13,710 bases of DNA from Anaerolineales bacterium (lineage in GTDB: Bacteria; Chloroflexota; Anaerolineae; Anaerolineales; Villigracilaceae). The stretch's first letter is position 1; each line of letters starts with the position of its first letter. The notes beneath the pieces are model-generated. The model worked only from the letters and a program-made list of their open reading frames with translations. It did no database searches and had not been told where the DNA came from. Location of the stretch: NCBI GenBank assembly GCA_016928525.1, contig JAFGKO010000266.1, forward strand, positions 1 through 13,710, written 5' to 3'. Below, piece by piece: positions 1-6,239 of this stretch. Position numbers and translations under genes: made by a program.

Positions 1-113
1 ATCCATTAGTGCTGTGATCGGAAAATCCATGCCTCATATTTTACCCTTTCACTTGTCCTGAACATGAGCCGCGCGTTTTTGTTCAATCACAGGGTTTCCA
101 ATATGGGGATGGT

Positions 114-434
114 TCAATGCGAAATCAATTCTCTTAGCCACTCAAAATTTACATTGTCAGTGGCAATCGAGTGCGCCACAAATGCGATCAGAAATGCTGT
201 GAAAACCACGATGAGAGCTTTTACCACCGTTGAACCTGGTTCGCGCATGATTGAATATCTCCACTGTTGCTTTCCGGGGTTTGCCACGCTACATTTAGCG
301 GCCATTTGTGCCACCATGTCAAGGTATGACTCGCGCTGAGCAGCCAACAGTTCAGGAGGATATTCCGTGCGGAGTTCCTTGAGCTGTGGCAACAGCGTAA
401 CCACCTCTTGCTTGGAAAATCGACAATTTGTCAT
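114..434 (-). CDS. Small single-pass membrane protein, function unknown
   Basis: I do not recognise a named family. From ATG 434 the product is 106 residues. It has a charged N-terminal part (about 1-69) with a Leu/Pro/Glu-rich stretch containing LRTEYPPELLAAQ, one hydrophobic helix at about 70-90, and a short tail. The layout suggests a type II-like or tail-anchored membrane protein with a cytoplasmic domain. Proteins with a similar ELLAA-type segment plus one TM helix are, as I recall, common in Anaerolineae genomes, sometimes beside sigma-factor genes. That is recollection, and no sigma factor is visible here. The start is uncertain: ATG 443 and TTG 488 are in frame, and none has a good ribosome binding site. 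Translation may be coupled to the short ORF ending at 464. No terminator was seen in the 113 bases beyond its stop. Confidence 0.6.
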   Translation of the reverse strand: MTNCRFSKQEVVTLLPQLKELRTEYPPELLAAQRESYLDMVAQMAAKCSVANPGKQQWRYSIMREPGSTVVKALIVVFTAFLIAFVAHSIATDNVNFEWLRELISH

Positions 435-463
435 TCTCGCCATTGATGTTATTGGTTTATATT

Positions 464-541
464 TCAGACGAGTATTCGAGCCTGCCAAAACCAGTCAATG
501 TCCATACCTCTAAAAGTAACTGGCAGCACCAACAGACCCAT
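464..541 (-). CDS. Possible 25-residue leader ORF
   Basis: A GGGAGGAG Shine-Dalgarno stretch lies just upstream of ATG 541 and opens a 25-codon reading frame ending in TGA at 466-464. It stops 30 nt before ATG 434 of the membrane-protein gene, in a different frame. The peptide is hydrophobic and aromatic, with MDIDWFWQARILV at its end. The frame also extends up to ATG 574 (36 residues), but that start has no ribosome binding site. It could be a leader that couples translation to the next gene, the remnant of a decayed upstream gene, or chance. The strong binding site is the only positive evidence. Confidence 0.25.
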   Translation of the reverse strand: MGLLVLPVTFRGMDIDWFWQARILV

Positions 542-785
542 AAAGTCTCCTCCCTGTTGTTGCTGTCCCTCCATATTGGATACTCGCTGTTATATCCAAG
601 ACGGTTTCTTTGTAATTAGGTTACGTGTTTTCCCCCGACAATTTTGTAAAGAACACTGGTCGAGTAGACAGTGTTTGTTCCATCGTAAAAGTGCTAACAA
701 GAAACATCAAATGCCAAAAATATGCTCTCTGCCTGGTCTCGATGCTGTTGAAAGGCCGTACATATTGTGCCCTTTGTGTGTCTAT
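542..785. other. Intergenic stretch without a supported gene
   Basis: This lies between the end of the GNAT gene and the leader ORF, both on the minus strand. Reading frames crossing it on the plus strand run into the GNAT gene antisense, and they show neither family motifs nor ribosome binding sites. A weak AAAGG/CCTTT inverted repeat sits just past the GNAT stop, but it lacks a T-run and is not a convincing terminator. Confidence 0.5.
589..616 (-). promoter_or_regulatory. Weak candidate promoter for the small membrane-protein gene
   Basis: On the minus strand ATTACA (616-611) and TATAAC (594-589) are separated by 16 bases. The expected start is near 582, about 40 nt ahead of the leader ORF. 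The match is partial and rests on position as much as on sequence. Confidence 0.3.
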
Positions 786-1073
786 TTATTCTTTCAGCAG
801 TTCCTGATACTCCGAGTGGCGACGGATATATTTGCTCACAAACCAGCACAAAGACCTGACTCGCAGCCCATTCTCTCTGGCATAATCCAGGCCAGTCTTA
901 ACCAACTTGCTGCCTAACCCTCGTCCTCCAATGCCAGGCGGGACGCCGGTGTGCGTAAAGATTATGATTTGGCCCCTCAGCATGTAATCGAGCACAGCTA
1001 CATGCCCATCGGTTGTGACCTCGAAACGACGCTCTTTCTGGTTATGAATTACTTCAAGGTTTTCGTTCCTCAC
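786..1073 (-). CDS. YjdJ-like GNAT N-acetyltransferase
   Basis: A 95-residue minimal Gcn5-related acetyltransferase. The acetyl-CoA pyrophosphate-binding loop reads GIGGRGLGSKLV (about 47-58). It is preceded by the beta-strand block HVAVLDYMLRGQIIIFTHT and followed by ARENGLRVRSLCWFVSKYI with the C-terminal ...RHSEYQELL. That arrangement is typical of the small YjdJ-type GNAT group, which covers only the core of the fold; its substrate is generally unknown. The start is a GTG at 1073, since no ATG is available in frame. The gene begins 36 nt after the stop of the DegV gene and in the same frame, so the two are probably co-transcribed. The ribosome binding site is poor (GGGATGA about 10 nt upstream). 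Confidence 0.85.
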   Translation of the reverse strand: MRNENLEVIHNQKERRFEVTTDGHVAVLDYMLRGQIIIFTHTGVPPGIGGRGLGSKLVKTGLDYARENGLRVRSLCWFVSKYIRRHSEYQELLKE

Positions 1074-1109
1074 AGATTTATTTTCATCCCGATGTGTCTT
1101 TGTGGTTGA

Positions 1110-1973
1110 CTATTCTTCGACAGGATAAAAACACAACCCTGCAGTACCTGGCCCGGTGTGGACGGCCAGCGCCGGGGAGAGCTCCGCAAAGAATGACTCG
1201 ACGACCTCGACCTTGCCATCTACCAGTTGCTGGATTTTCCGCGCTTCTTCCAGGGCCCCCGCATGGACATACGCTACTTTGGCTTTTCCTTTCCCCACGA
1301 CCTCGGAAACCATATCTGACATGGCCGTATAAGCCTGTACCCGGCTGCGCGCCTGGCCAAGGGCCACGATCACGCCGTCTTTCATGCCAATCAGGGGCCT
1401 GATGTTGAGCAGGGTACCGACCAATCGTTTGGCCATACCGATGCGACCGCCCATATAAAGATACTTCAATGTGTCGGCTGTCTGGATCATTTGGGTGACA
1501 GGCAACATCTTTTTGACGGAAGCAAACACATCGTCCAGAGAAAGACCCGCAAGGGCCGCGCGTGCGGCTTCGATAGCCATCCATCCCTGGCAGAGGGAGA
1601 CATTTTGCGTATCCACGACTTCGATCCGTACACCCGGGTTTTCTTCCATCAGCATGGATTGCGCGACAGTGGCGGCCTGATATGCGCCGCTGCCCTTTGA
1701 AGTCATATGGATGCTGAGAATGGATTGGATTCCCTCGGCGATCAGCGCTTTGTACATGTCCAGATAGTCACCAGGACCAGGACTGGCCGTAGTTGGCAAG
1801 AACGTAGCAGTAGGCAGCCAACGCAAAAAGTCATCGCGCTGAATGGTAACCAGGTCGCGCAGTACTTCTTTACCGCGATGGATGTAGTACGCCACCACGT
1901 GGATATTCAGTTCCTTGAGCATCGGTTCAGGGATACTGGCGGTGCTATCGGTGACAACAGCAACAGTTGACAT
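1110..1973 (-). CDS. DegV family fatty-acid-binding protein
   Basis: A 287-residue protein of the usual DegV length. The N-terminus has the family signature VAVVTDSTASIP (about 4-15). It is followed by TTASPGPGDYLDMY (61 onward), SKGSGAYQAA (about 92-101), DTLKYLYMGGRIG (about 167-179) and the C-terminal HTGPGTAGL. These residues line the fatty-acid carboxylate pocket in DegV/FakB proteins. FakB proteins hand fatty acids to the FakA kinase for phospholipid synthesis. No FakA is in the window, so the exact partner is unknown. I chose ATG 1973 because GGAGG sits 4 nt upstream and MSTVAVVTDS is the classic start; GTG 1988 is in frame but lies ahead of that binding site. The gene is divergent from kamA and leads into the GNAT gene. 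Confidence 0.93.
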   Translation of the reverse strand: MSTVAVVTDSTASIPEPMLKELNIHVVAYYIHRGKEVLRDLVTIQRDDFLRWLPTATFLPTTASPGPGDYLDMYKALIAEGIQSILSIHMTSKGSGAYQAATVAQSMLMEENPGVRIEVVDTQNVSLCQGWMAIEAARAALAGLSLDDVFASVKKMLPVTQMIQTADTLKYLYMGGRIGMAKRLVGTLLNIRPLIGMKDGVIVALGQARSRVQAYTAMSDMVSEVVGKGKAKVAYVHAGALEEARKIQQLVDGKVEVVESFFAELSPALAVHTGPGTAGLCFYPVEE

Positions 1974-2001
1974 TGCGCCTCCAATCACGAAAGGTGGCTC
2001 T

Positions 2002-2007
2002 ATTGTA
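2002..2007 (-). promoter_or_regulatory. Candidate -10 box for the degV-GNAT operon
   Basis: TACAAT on the minus strand lies about 30 nt ahead of the degV start codon. No good -35 box is found at the proper distance, so only the -10 element is called. Confidence 0.35.
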
Positions 2008-2044
2008 CCCTTTCATTTGCCCTTGGTGCGCACTACAATGGACA

Positions 2045-2073
2045 TTGACCCGCACTCTGTTTCCTTTTACAAT
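2045..2073 (+). promoter_or_regulatory. Promoter for kamA
   Basis: TTGACC (2045-2050) and TACAAT (2068-2073) are separated by exactly 17 bases, a near-consensus housekeeping promoter. Transcription should begin near 2080, leaving an untranslated leader of about 150 nt. The leader contains a small CCCC/GGGG hairpin near 2114-2129, which I cannot assign to a known regulatory RNA. Confidence 0.7.
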
Positions 2074-2227
2074 ACCTTTATGAAACTATTGTGTGTCAAG
2101 TTCACAGGCCTTTCCCCTTTCTTCGGGGGATTCTTTCGCCCTGATCACGACCCTCCGCATGTCTTTTAGCCTACCTGCCTGACCTTAGAATTACCTATTT
2201 ATTTATTTCAATCCGGAGGAAAAACCT

Positions 2228-3571
2228 ATGCCTAGCCCAATTATTTCCAAACGCGCCCCTGTTTACGCCGACGTTCCTGATGAAAAATGGAACGACTGGC
2301 GCTGGCAGTTAAGCCATCGTTTGAACACTGTTGAAGAGATCGAGAAAGTAATCTCGCTGACCGAGAGCGAGCGCAAAGCGCTCCAGACCAGTGGCCTGTT
2401 CCGCGTGGATGTCACGCCTTACTTCATCTCTTTGATCGACCCGAATGACCCGAACGATCCCGTGCGCAAGCAGATCATCCCGCGCTCGGAAGAGATGCAG
2501 GCCTTCACTGCCATGATGGAAGACTCGCTAGCGGAAGATCGCCACTCTCCCGTTCCGGGCCTGGTGCATCGTTACCCGGACCGAGTGCTGATGCTGGTAA
2601 CGACTCAGTGTGCCTCGTATTGCCGTTACTGTACCCGCTCCCGCATCGTGGGTGATCCCGGCCAGACTTTCTCGCGCCAGGAATTCGAAGCCCAAATCGA
2701 ATACCTCAAGCGCACGCCACAGGTCCGTGACGTGCTGCTCTCCGGCGGCGACCCCCTGGTGCTGGCCCCTAAAATCCTCGAGGAAATCCTGACTCGCCTG
2801 CGTGAAATCCCGCATATCGAAATTGTCCGCATCGGCTCGCGCGTGCCGGTCTTCCTGCCCATGCGTGTCACGCAGGAACTGTGCGATATGCTGCAAAAGT
2901 TCCACCCACTGTGGATCAACATCCATATCAATCACCCCAACGAGATCAGCCAGGAACTAGCCGAGGCCTGCGACCGCATGACGCGCGCCGGTATCCCGCT
3001 GGGCAACCAGTCTGTTCTGTTGGCAGGTGTGAACGACTGCGTCCATATCCAGCGCGAAATGGTGCAGAAAATGACCCGCATCCGTGTGCGCCCGTACTAT
3101 CTCTATCAATGCGACCTGGTAGAAGGCGCCGGTCACTTCCGCACGCCCGTGGCCAAAGGCATCGAGATCATCGAAGGCCTGCGCGGACACACGTCGGGGT
3201 ATGCTGTCCCGCAATTCATCGTAGATGCACCCGGCGGGGGTGGAAAGATTCCGGTTATGCCCAATTACCAGCTCAGCGCTTCCGACCACAAGATCATCCT
3301 GCGCAACTACGAAGGTTATGTCACAACGTACGAAGAGCCGACTACTTATACGGCACATGATCCCGCTACCTGTTCCTACTGTCAGAACAAACGCCCCGAA
3401 CCGGGTCAGACCGGCATCACGGGCCTGCTCGACGGTGAAGATATGTTCATCAAACCTGAAGGCTTCGACCTGATCCACGACCGTCAAGGCATCCAACACC
3501 GCCTGAAAGATGAAAAAAAATGGAAACCTTTAGGAATTGGGGCAGGGAGCAAAGAAAAGACAGAACCCTGA
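2228..3571 (+). CDS. kamA: Lysine 2,3-aminomutase (radical SAM, PLP-dependent)
   Basis: Converts L-lysine to L-beta-lysine using a [4Fe-4S] cluster, S-adenosylmethionine and pyridoxal phosphate. The 447-residue protein has the radical SAM triad C128-x3-C132-x2-C135 in CASYCRYC. The PLP lysine is K340 in DAPGGGGK. The two acidic residues that recognise the lysine side chain are D296 (YLYQCD) and D333 (IVDAP). They correspond to D293, D330 and K337 of the Clostridium subterminale enzyme with a constant offset of three. Keeping both acids argues for lysine, not glutamate, as substrate. C271 and the C382-x2-C385 pair probably serve the structural zinc site. CGGAGG lies 6 nt before the ATG. No beta-lysine acetyltransferase (AblB) or EF-P modification gene is nearby. 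Downstream, a lipoprotein gene starts after only 27 nt. Confidence 0.96.
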   Translation: MPSPIISKRAPVYADVPDEKWNDWRWQLSHRLNTVEEIEKVISLTESERKALQTSGLFRVDVTPYFISLIDPNDPNDPVRKQIIPRSEEMQAFTAMMEDSLAEDRHSPVPGLVHRYPDRVLMLVTTQCASYCRYCTRSRIVGDPGQTFSRQEFEAQIEYLKRTPQVRDVLLSGGDPLVLAPKILEEILTRLREIPHIEIVRIGSRVPVFLPMRVTQELCDMLQKFHPLWINIHINHPNEISQELAEACDRMTRAGIPLGNQSVLLAGVNDCVHIQREMVQKMTRIRVRPYYLYQCDLVEGAGHFRTPVAKGIEIIEGLRGHTSGYAVPQFIVDAPGGGGKIPVMPNYQLSASDHKIILRNYEGYVTTYEEPTTYTAHDPATCSYCQNKRPEPGQTGITGLLDGEDMFIKPEGFDLIHDRQGIQHRLKDEKKWKPLGIGAGSKEKTEP

Positions 3572-3598
3572 TCGATTCCGACCAATAAGGAGACACGA

Positions 3599-4279
3599 AT
3601 GATACGATTGTCTAATCCGCTTCGACTTGCACTGGCCTTGCTGATCGTCACCACGCTGGCAGCCTGTGCACCTAGTGAAGTGCCGCCCAGCCCGGCAGAT
3701 GTTGAGGCGACCGTCAATGCTGCTGTTGCCCAGACAATGGAAGCTCAAGGGCAAATTGCCACATCCGTAGCACTGACCGTTGCAGCGCAGGATGCTGCAA
3801 CCGCTGCCGCAAGGCCTACTGATACACCAGTTCCCCCTGAGCCGCTTCCCACGATAACCCCCATCCTGCCAACCGCAACCCCGTTTGCCATTCCTACCTC
3901 ATCAGGCGGGGGCGGCGGGGGAGGAGGTGGGGGTGGCGGCACCACTACATATACGTATTCCTGCGACATCATCCGTCAAAGGCCTCGTGACAATACAGAA
4001 TTCGTACGTACGCATACCTTTGATGTCAGTTTTGCGATTCTAAATAACGGCACAGCAACCTGGGACGCGGGTAAGGACCTCGTGTTGTTAGGCAATCCAG
4101 GCAACACGCTTGTCGCTCCTCCTGGCATCATACAACTCCCAAAGATGGAGCCTGGAGACGTATTCACAGTCGGTCCGTTTGATGCAGTTGCACCAGATGA
4201 ACCGGGGCATTATGTGATCGATTTCAAACTCGAGGGAGGTTTCTGCTATCCGTACGTCGCCTTTAATGTAGTTCGATAG
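3599..4279 (+). CDS. Lipoprotein with NBR1-type Ig-like domain and poly-Gly linker
   Basis: A 226-residue predicted surface lipoprotein. Residues 1-22 are a signal peptide ending in the lipobox LAAC, with C23 as the lipidated cysteine. An Ala/Gln/Thr-rich helical stretch (about 34-72) leads into a Pro/Thr stalk (73-102) and a run of 12 glycines (103-114). The C-terminal domain (about 120-226) resembles the NBR1 Ig-like domain, a beta-sandwich with features such as ILNNGTATWDAG and the EPGHYVIDF strand. C122 and C216 may form a disulfide. AAGGAG sits 6 nt before the ATG. The gene follows kamA by 27 nt and may be co-transcribed with it. It is the first of three related genes. Its role is unknown; the design suggests a stalked outer-surface binding module. 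Confidence 0.85.
   Translation: MIRLSNPLRLALALLIVTTLAACAPSEVPPSPADVEATVNAAVAQTMEAQGQIATSVALTVAAQDAATAAARPTDTPVPPEPLPTITPILPTATPFAIPTSSGGGGGGGGGGGGTTTYTYSCDIIRQRPRDNTEFVRTHTFDVSFAILNNGTATWDAGKDLVLLGNPGNTLVAPPGIIQLPKMEPGDVFTVGPFDAVAPDEPGHYVIDFKLEGGFCYPYVAFNVVR
3905..3940 (+). repeat. G-rich tract encoding 12 glycines
   Basis: Twelve consecutive GGN codons with mixed third bases (GGC, GGG, GGA, GGT) create several runs of five G separated by short spacers. Mixed codons indicate selection for glycine and not simple slippage of one codon. The G-strand is the coding strand, so the mRNA could form a quadruplex. Confidence 0.7.
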
Positions 4280-4321
4280 TTTTGATGTGATAAATGAGTT
4301 CAGTTGTCGAGAGGAGGCGTG

Positions 4322-5005
4322 ATGAACAGGCGAAGCCTTCGCCGCATATTCCTGTGCCTGGTCGTAGGGCTGGTCATTTTAGGGTGCGCTACGCCAGTGC
4401 TCGTCACACCTCCTCCCTCTACGCCTGCACTCGAACCCATTGAAACGATCATTGTGCAAACTGCCGCCGTTGCACAAACGCAAACAGCGACTGTTCTGCC
4501 TCCGACCACAACAGCAACAATTACATCGCTACCCAGCAAGACTGCCACAATCACCCCTACGCCGACCTCTACGGTCGTTTTCCTGTTTCCGACAGAAACC
4601 CCCTGGCCGGAAGATTTATTTGATGATGAAGAAACTGACGATGATGATGGTTACGAAAAGCCTGTCGTTGTGAGGGAATGGGATTGCCGTGTGCTTTCTC
4701 AAAGCCCTGCAAAGTTCACTGTCATGTCTGGAGGCTCTACCTTTAAAGCAGTGTGGACAGTAGAAAACACAGGTACGAAGACCTGGCCCAAAAAAGGAGT
4801 GGATATCGTCTATCGTTCCGGCGCACATCTCCAAGAACGGGGGGCGTATTATGATATACCCACAACGGTCGGTCCGGGAGGCAAAGTCACCATCACCATT
4901 TCTATGACTGCTCCAAAACGCCCGGAAGTTTACTCAACCCGGTGGTCACTCAGGGTTGGTAGAAGAGATTTTTGCCCCGTGAGATTCATCATCGAGGTCA
5001 AATAG
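4322..5005 (+). CDS. Lipoprotein with NBR1-type Ig-like domain and acidic patch
   Basis: A 227-residue paralogue of the preceding protein. The signal peptide ends with VILGC, so C22 is the lipidated cysteine. A conserved ETIIVQTAAVAQTQTA block (about 41-56) is followed by a Thr/Pro stalk (60-95). A strongly acidic patch, DLFDDEETDDDDGYE (about 98-112), is not shared with the other two copies. The Ig-like domain spans about 119-227, with WTVENTGTKTW as the recognisable NBR1-type strand pair and C122/C218 as a likely disulfide. ATG 4322 is preferred because GAGGAGG lies just upstream; the TTG at 4304 lies ahead of that binding site. The 42-nt gap after the first lipoprotein suggests one operon. 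Function unknown; the acidic patch could bind cations. Confidence 0.85.
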   Translation: MNRRSLRRIFLCLVVGLVILGCATPVLVTPPPSTPALEPIETIIVQTAAVAQTQTATVLPPTTTATITSLPSKTATITPTPTSTVVFLFPTETPWPEDLFDDEETDDDDGYEKPVVVREWDCRVLSQSPAKFTVMSGGSTFKAVWTVENTGTKTWPKKGVDIVYRSGAHLQERGAYYDIPTTVGPGGKVTITISMTAPKRPEVYSTRWSLRVGRRDFCPVRFIIEVK

Positions 5006-5022
5006 GATTTCTGGTTGATACC

Positions 5023-5652
5023 ATGGATAAACATAGAGTAAGAAAACCGTTTCTCTTGTTTGCGGCATTGCTTTTTATACTTGCTTGCGAACTGCCCGTC
5101 CTATCAGCGCCTGCGTCCTCGGGCACGGAACCCCTTTCTATTGAGACCATCATTGCCGGAACAGCTGCCGCTGCGCAAACACAGACCGCCATCTTGCTAC
5201 CACCTCCCACCAAAACGCCAACCCTGACACCGCTCCCAACGGGAACATTCACAGAAACCCCAACCTCCACAGCGACGGTTATCTTTATAGCTCCAACCTC
5301 CGTCAAGCCTTTCGAAACCTATAGCGCCGGCTCCCAGTGTCAATTGATCGCGCTTAAACCTCACAATCCTGTATTGGCTCCGCGTGAGAGGTTTGAAACA
5401 GAATGGACGCTCAAAAACACGGGCAATGAACTTTGGTTTGATAGTGATGTCGATTTCAGATACTCAGATGGTACCGATATGCACAGGAAGGATGTTTATG
5501 ACCTTCCCATTAGCGTTCCTGCGGGTGGGCAGGTCATTATCACTGTTCCTATGATCGCGCCCAGCGACCCTGGAAATTACACGTCGACATGGGTGCTGGC
5601 AAGCAATAAGAAGACTTTGTGCAAAGTTTCTGTCTCGATCACTGTTAAGTGA
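5023..5652 (+). CDS. Lipoprotein with NBR1-type Ig-like domain (third tandem copy)
   Basis: A 209-residue protein with signal peptide and lipobox FILAC (C22 lipidated). It has the same ETIIAGTAAAAQTQTA block as its neighbour (about 41-56), a Thr/Pro stalk (58-92) and an Ig-like domain (about 102-209). The diagnostic strand here is WTLKNTGNELWFDSD, followed by PAGGQVIITVPMIAPSDPGNY. C106 and C200 pair as in the other copies. ATG 5023 gives a perfect lipoprotein signal; the frame also runs upstream to ATG 4972 inside the previous gene, but that would bury the signal peptide. The ribosome binding site is weak (AGGA about 15 nt away, overlapping the previous stop), so translation may depend on coupling to the upstream gene. 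Confidence 0.84.
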   Translation: MDKHRVRKPFLLFAALLFILACELPVLSAPASSGTEPLSIETIIAGTAAAAQTQTAILLPPPTKTPTLTPLPTGTFTETPTSTATVIFIAPTSVKPFETYSAGSQCQLIALKPHNPVLAPRERFETEWTLKNTGNELWFDSDVDFRYSDGTDMHRKDVYDLPISVPAGGQVIITVPMIAPSDPGNYTSTWVLASNKKTLCKVSVSITVK

Positions 5653-5709
5653 GAGCGTTTGGAAATCCAAAAATCTGACCGAACACTCTCGTCGATGTCA
5701 AATAAAAAA

Positions 5710-5746
5710 AAAGAGACCTGGTTTTTCATGCGAACCAGGTCTCTTT
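5710..5746. terminator. Bidirectional intrinsic terminator
   Basis: A perfect 14-bp stem: AAAGAGACCTGGTT (5710-5723) pairs with 5733-5746 around a 9-nt loop. On the minus strand it is followed by an uninterrupted T-run, making a strong terminator for the small membrane-protein gene at 5764-6039. On the plus strand it ends in CTCTTTG, giving weaker termination of the lipoprotein operon. Confidence 0.9.
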
Positions 5747-5763
5747 GTACTTGCCGTGATTTA

Positions 5764-6039
5764 CTAAGATGCCGGGGGCAAAGGCTCGTCACTGACGGGA
5801 GCGGCAACCTCAGCAGGTTTCTTGCGCAAGGTGACAAAGCCAACCACGATGGGGATGGCAATGAAGACCAGGGAAAGGCACAACAAAACAAATCCCACTG
5901 TAGGCGATAGGCTTTCCTCGTTGAATGTGCCTTGCCCGGCAGCGGTGAGCGCACCAAATAAACAGATGAAAATTCCCGGGCAGCCGCACAAGACCGCTGT
6001 GGCGATTGTTGCAATAATACCCGTGGTTCTCTTATCCAT
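5764..6039 (-). CDS. Small two-TM membrane protein, function unknown
   Basis: A 91-residue hydrophobic protein with two predicted membrane helices at about 8-34 and 48-70. They are separated by a short polar loop (QGTFNEESLSPT), and a basic stop-transfer stretch (LRKK) is followed by a Pro/Ala/Glu-rich tail. The N-terminal MDKRT favours both ends on the cytoplasmic side. CGCP and other cysteines sit within the first helix. AAGGAG lies 8 nt before the ATG. I do not recognise a family. It faces the lipoprotein operon and ends at the shared terminator at 5710-5746. Confidence 0.75.
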   Translation of the reverse strand: MDKRTTGIIATIATAVLCGCPGIFICLFGALTAAGQGTFNEESLSPTVGFVLLCLSLVFIAIPIVVGFVTLRKKPAEVAAPVSDEPLPPAS

Positions 6040-6128
6040 AATTTATTCTCCTTTGGTAGAAAATATAGAATTTAGAATTTTCGCGAACTACGTAACTCTT
6101 AAGAATCAATACCGCTAGTATACAGGTA

Positions 6129-6169
6129 AAAGAAGAGGGATGCAATGGGGTTTTGCATCCCTCTTCTTT
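6129..6169 (-). terminator. Intrinsic terminator of the pheS-pheT operon
   Basis: A perfect 17-bp inverted repeat, AAAGAAGAGGGATGCAA (6129-6145) with 6153-6169, encloses a 7-nt loop. It lies about 70 nt past the pheT stop codon and, read on the minus strand, ends in TTCTTTT. The same hairpin ends in TTCTTT on the other strand, so it may act in both directions. Confidence 0.85.
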
Positions 6170-6239
6170 GCTAATTCATGGGGCCTTGCAAAGGTTTGCT
6201 TCCCTATGCTGCGCCACAGGACAGGCCCCAGCAAGTTTT

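Noticed and set aside
498..917. Plus-strand 139-codon frame
   Set aside because: It runs antisense into the GNAT gene, lacks a ribosome binding site and has no recognisable motif.
786..1073. GNAT as the beta-lysine acetyltransferase AblB paired with kamA
   Set aside because: The protein is only 95 residues and of YjdJ type, is transcribed in the opposite direction from kamA, and belongs with degV.
1084..1584. Open frame of 166 codons overlapping degV on the same strand
   Set aside because: The composition is Gly/Arg/Cys-rich and random-looking, whereas the DegV frame carries the full family signature.
2528..3499. Minus-strand open frames within kamA (135 and 180 codons)
   Set aside because: kamA has all catalytic residues on the plus strand; the antisense frames lack motifs and start signals.
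4972..5022. Upstream start at 4972 for the third lipoprotein
   Set aside because: It would overlap the preceding gene and add 17 polar residues ahead of a perfect lipoprotein signal peptide that starts at 5023.
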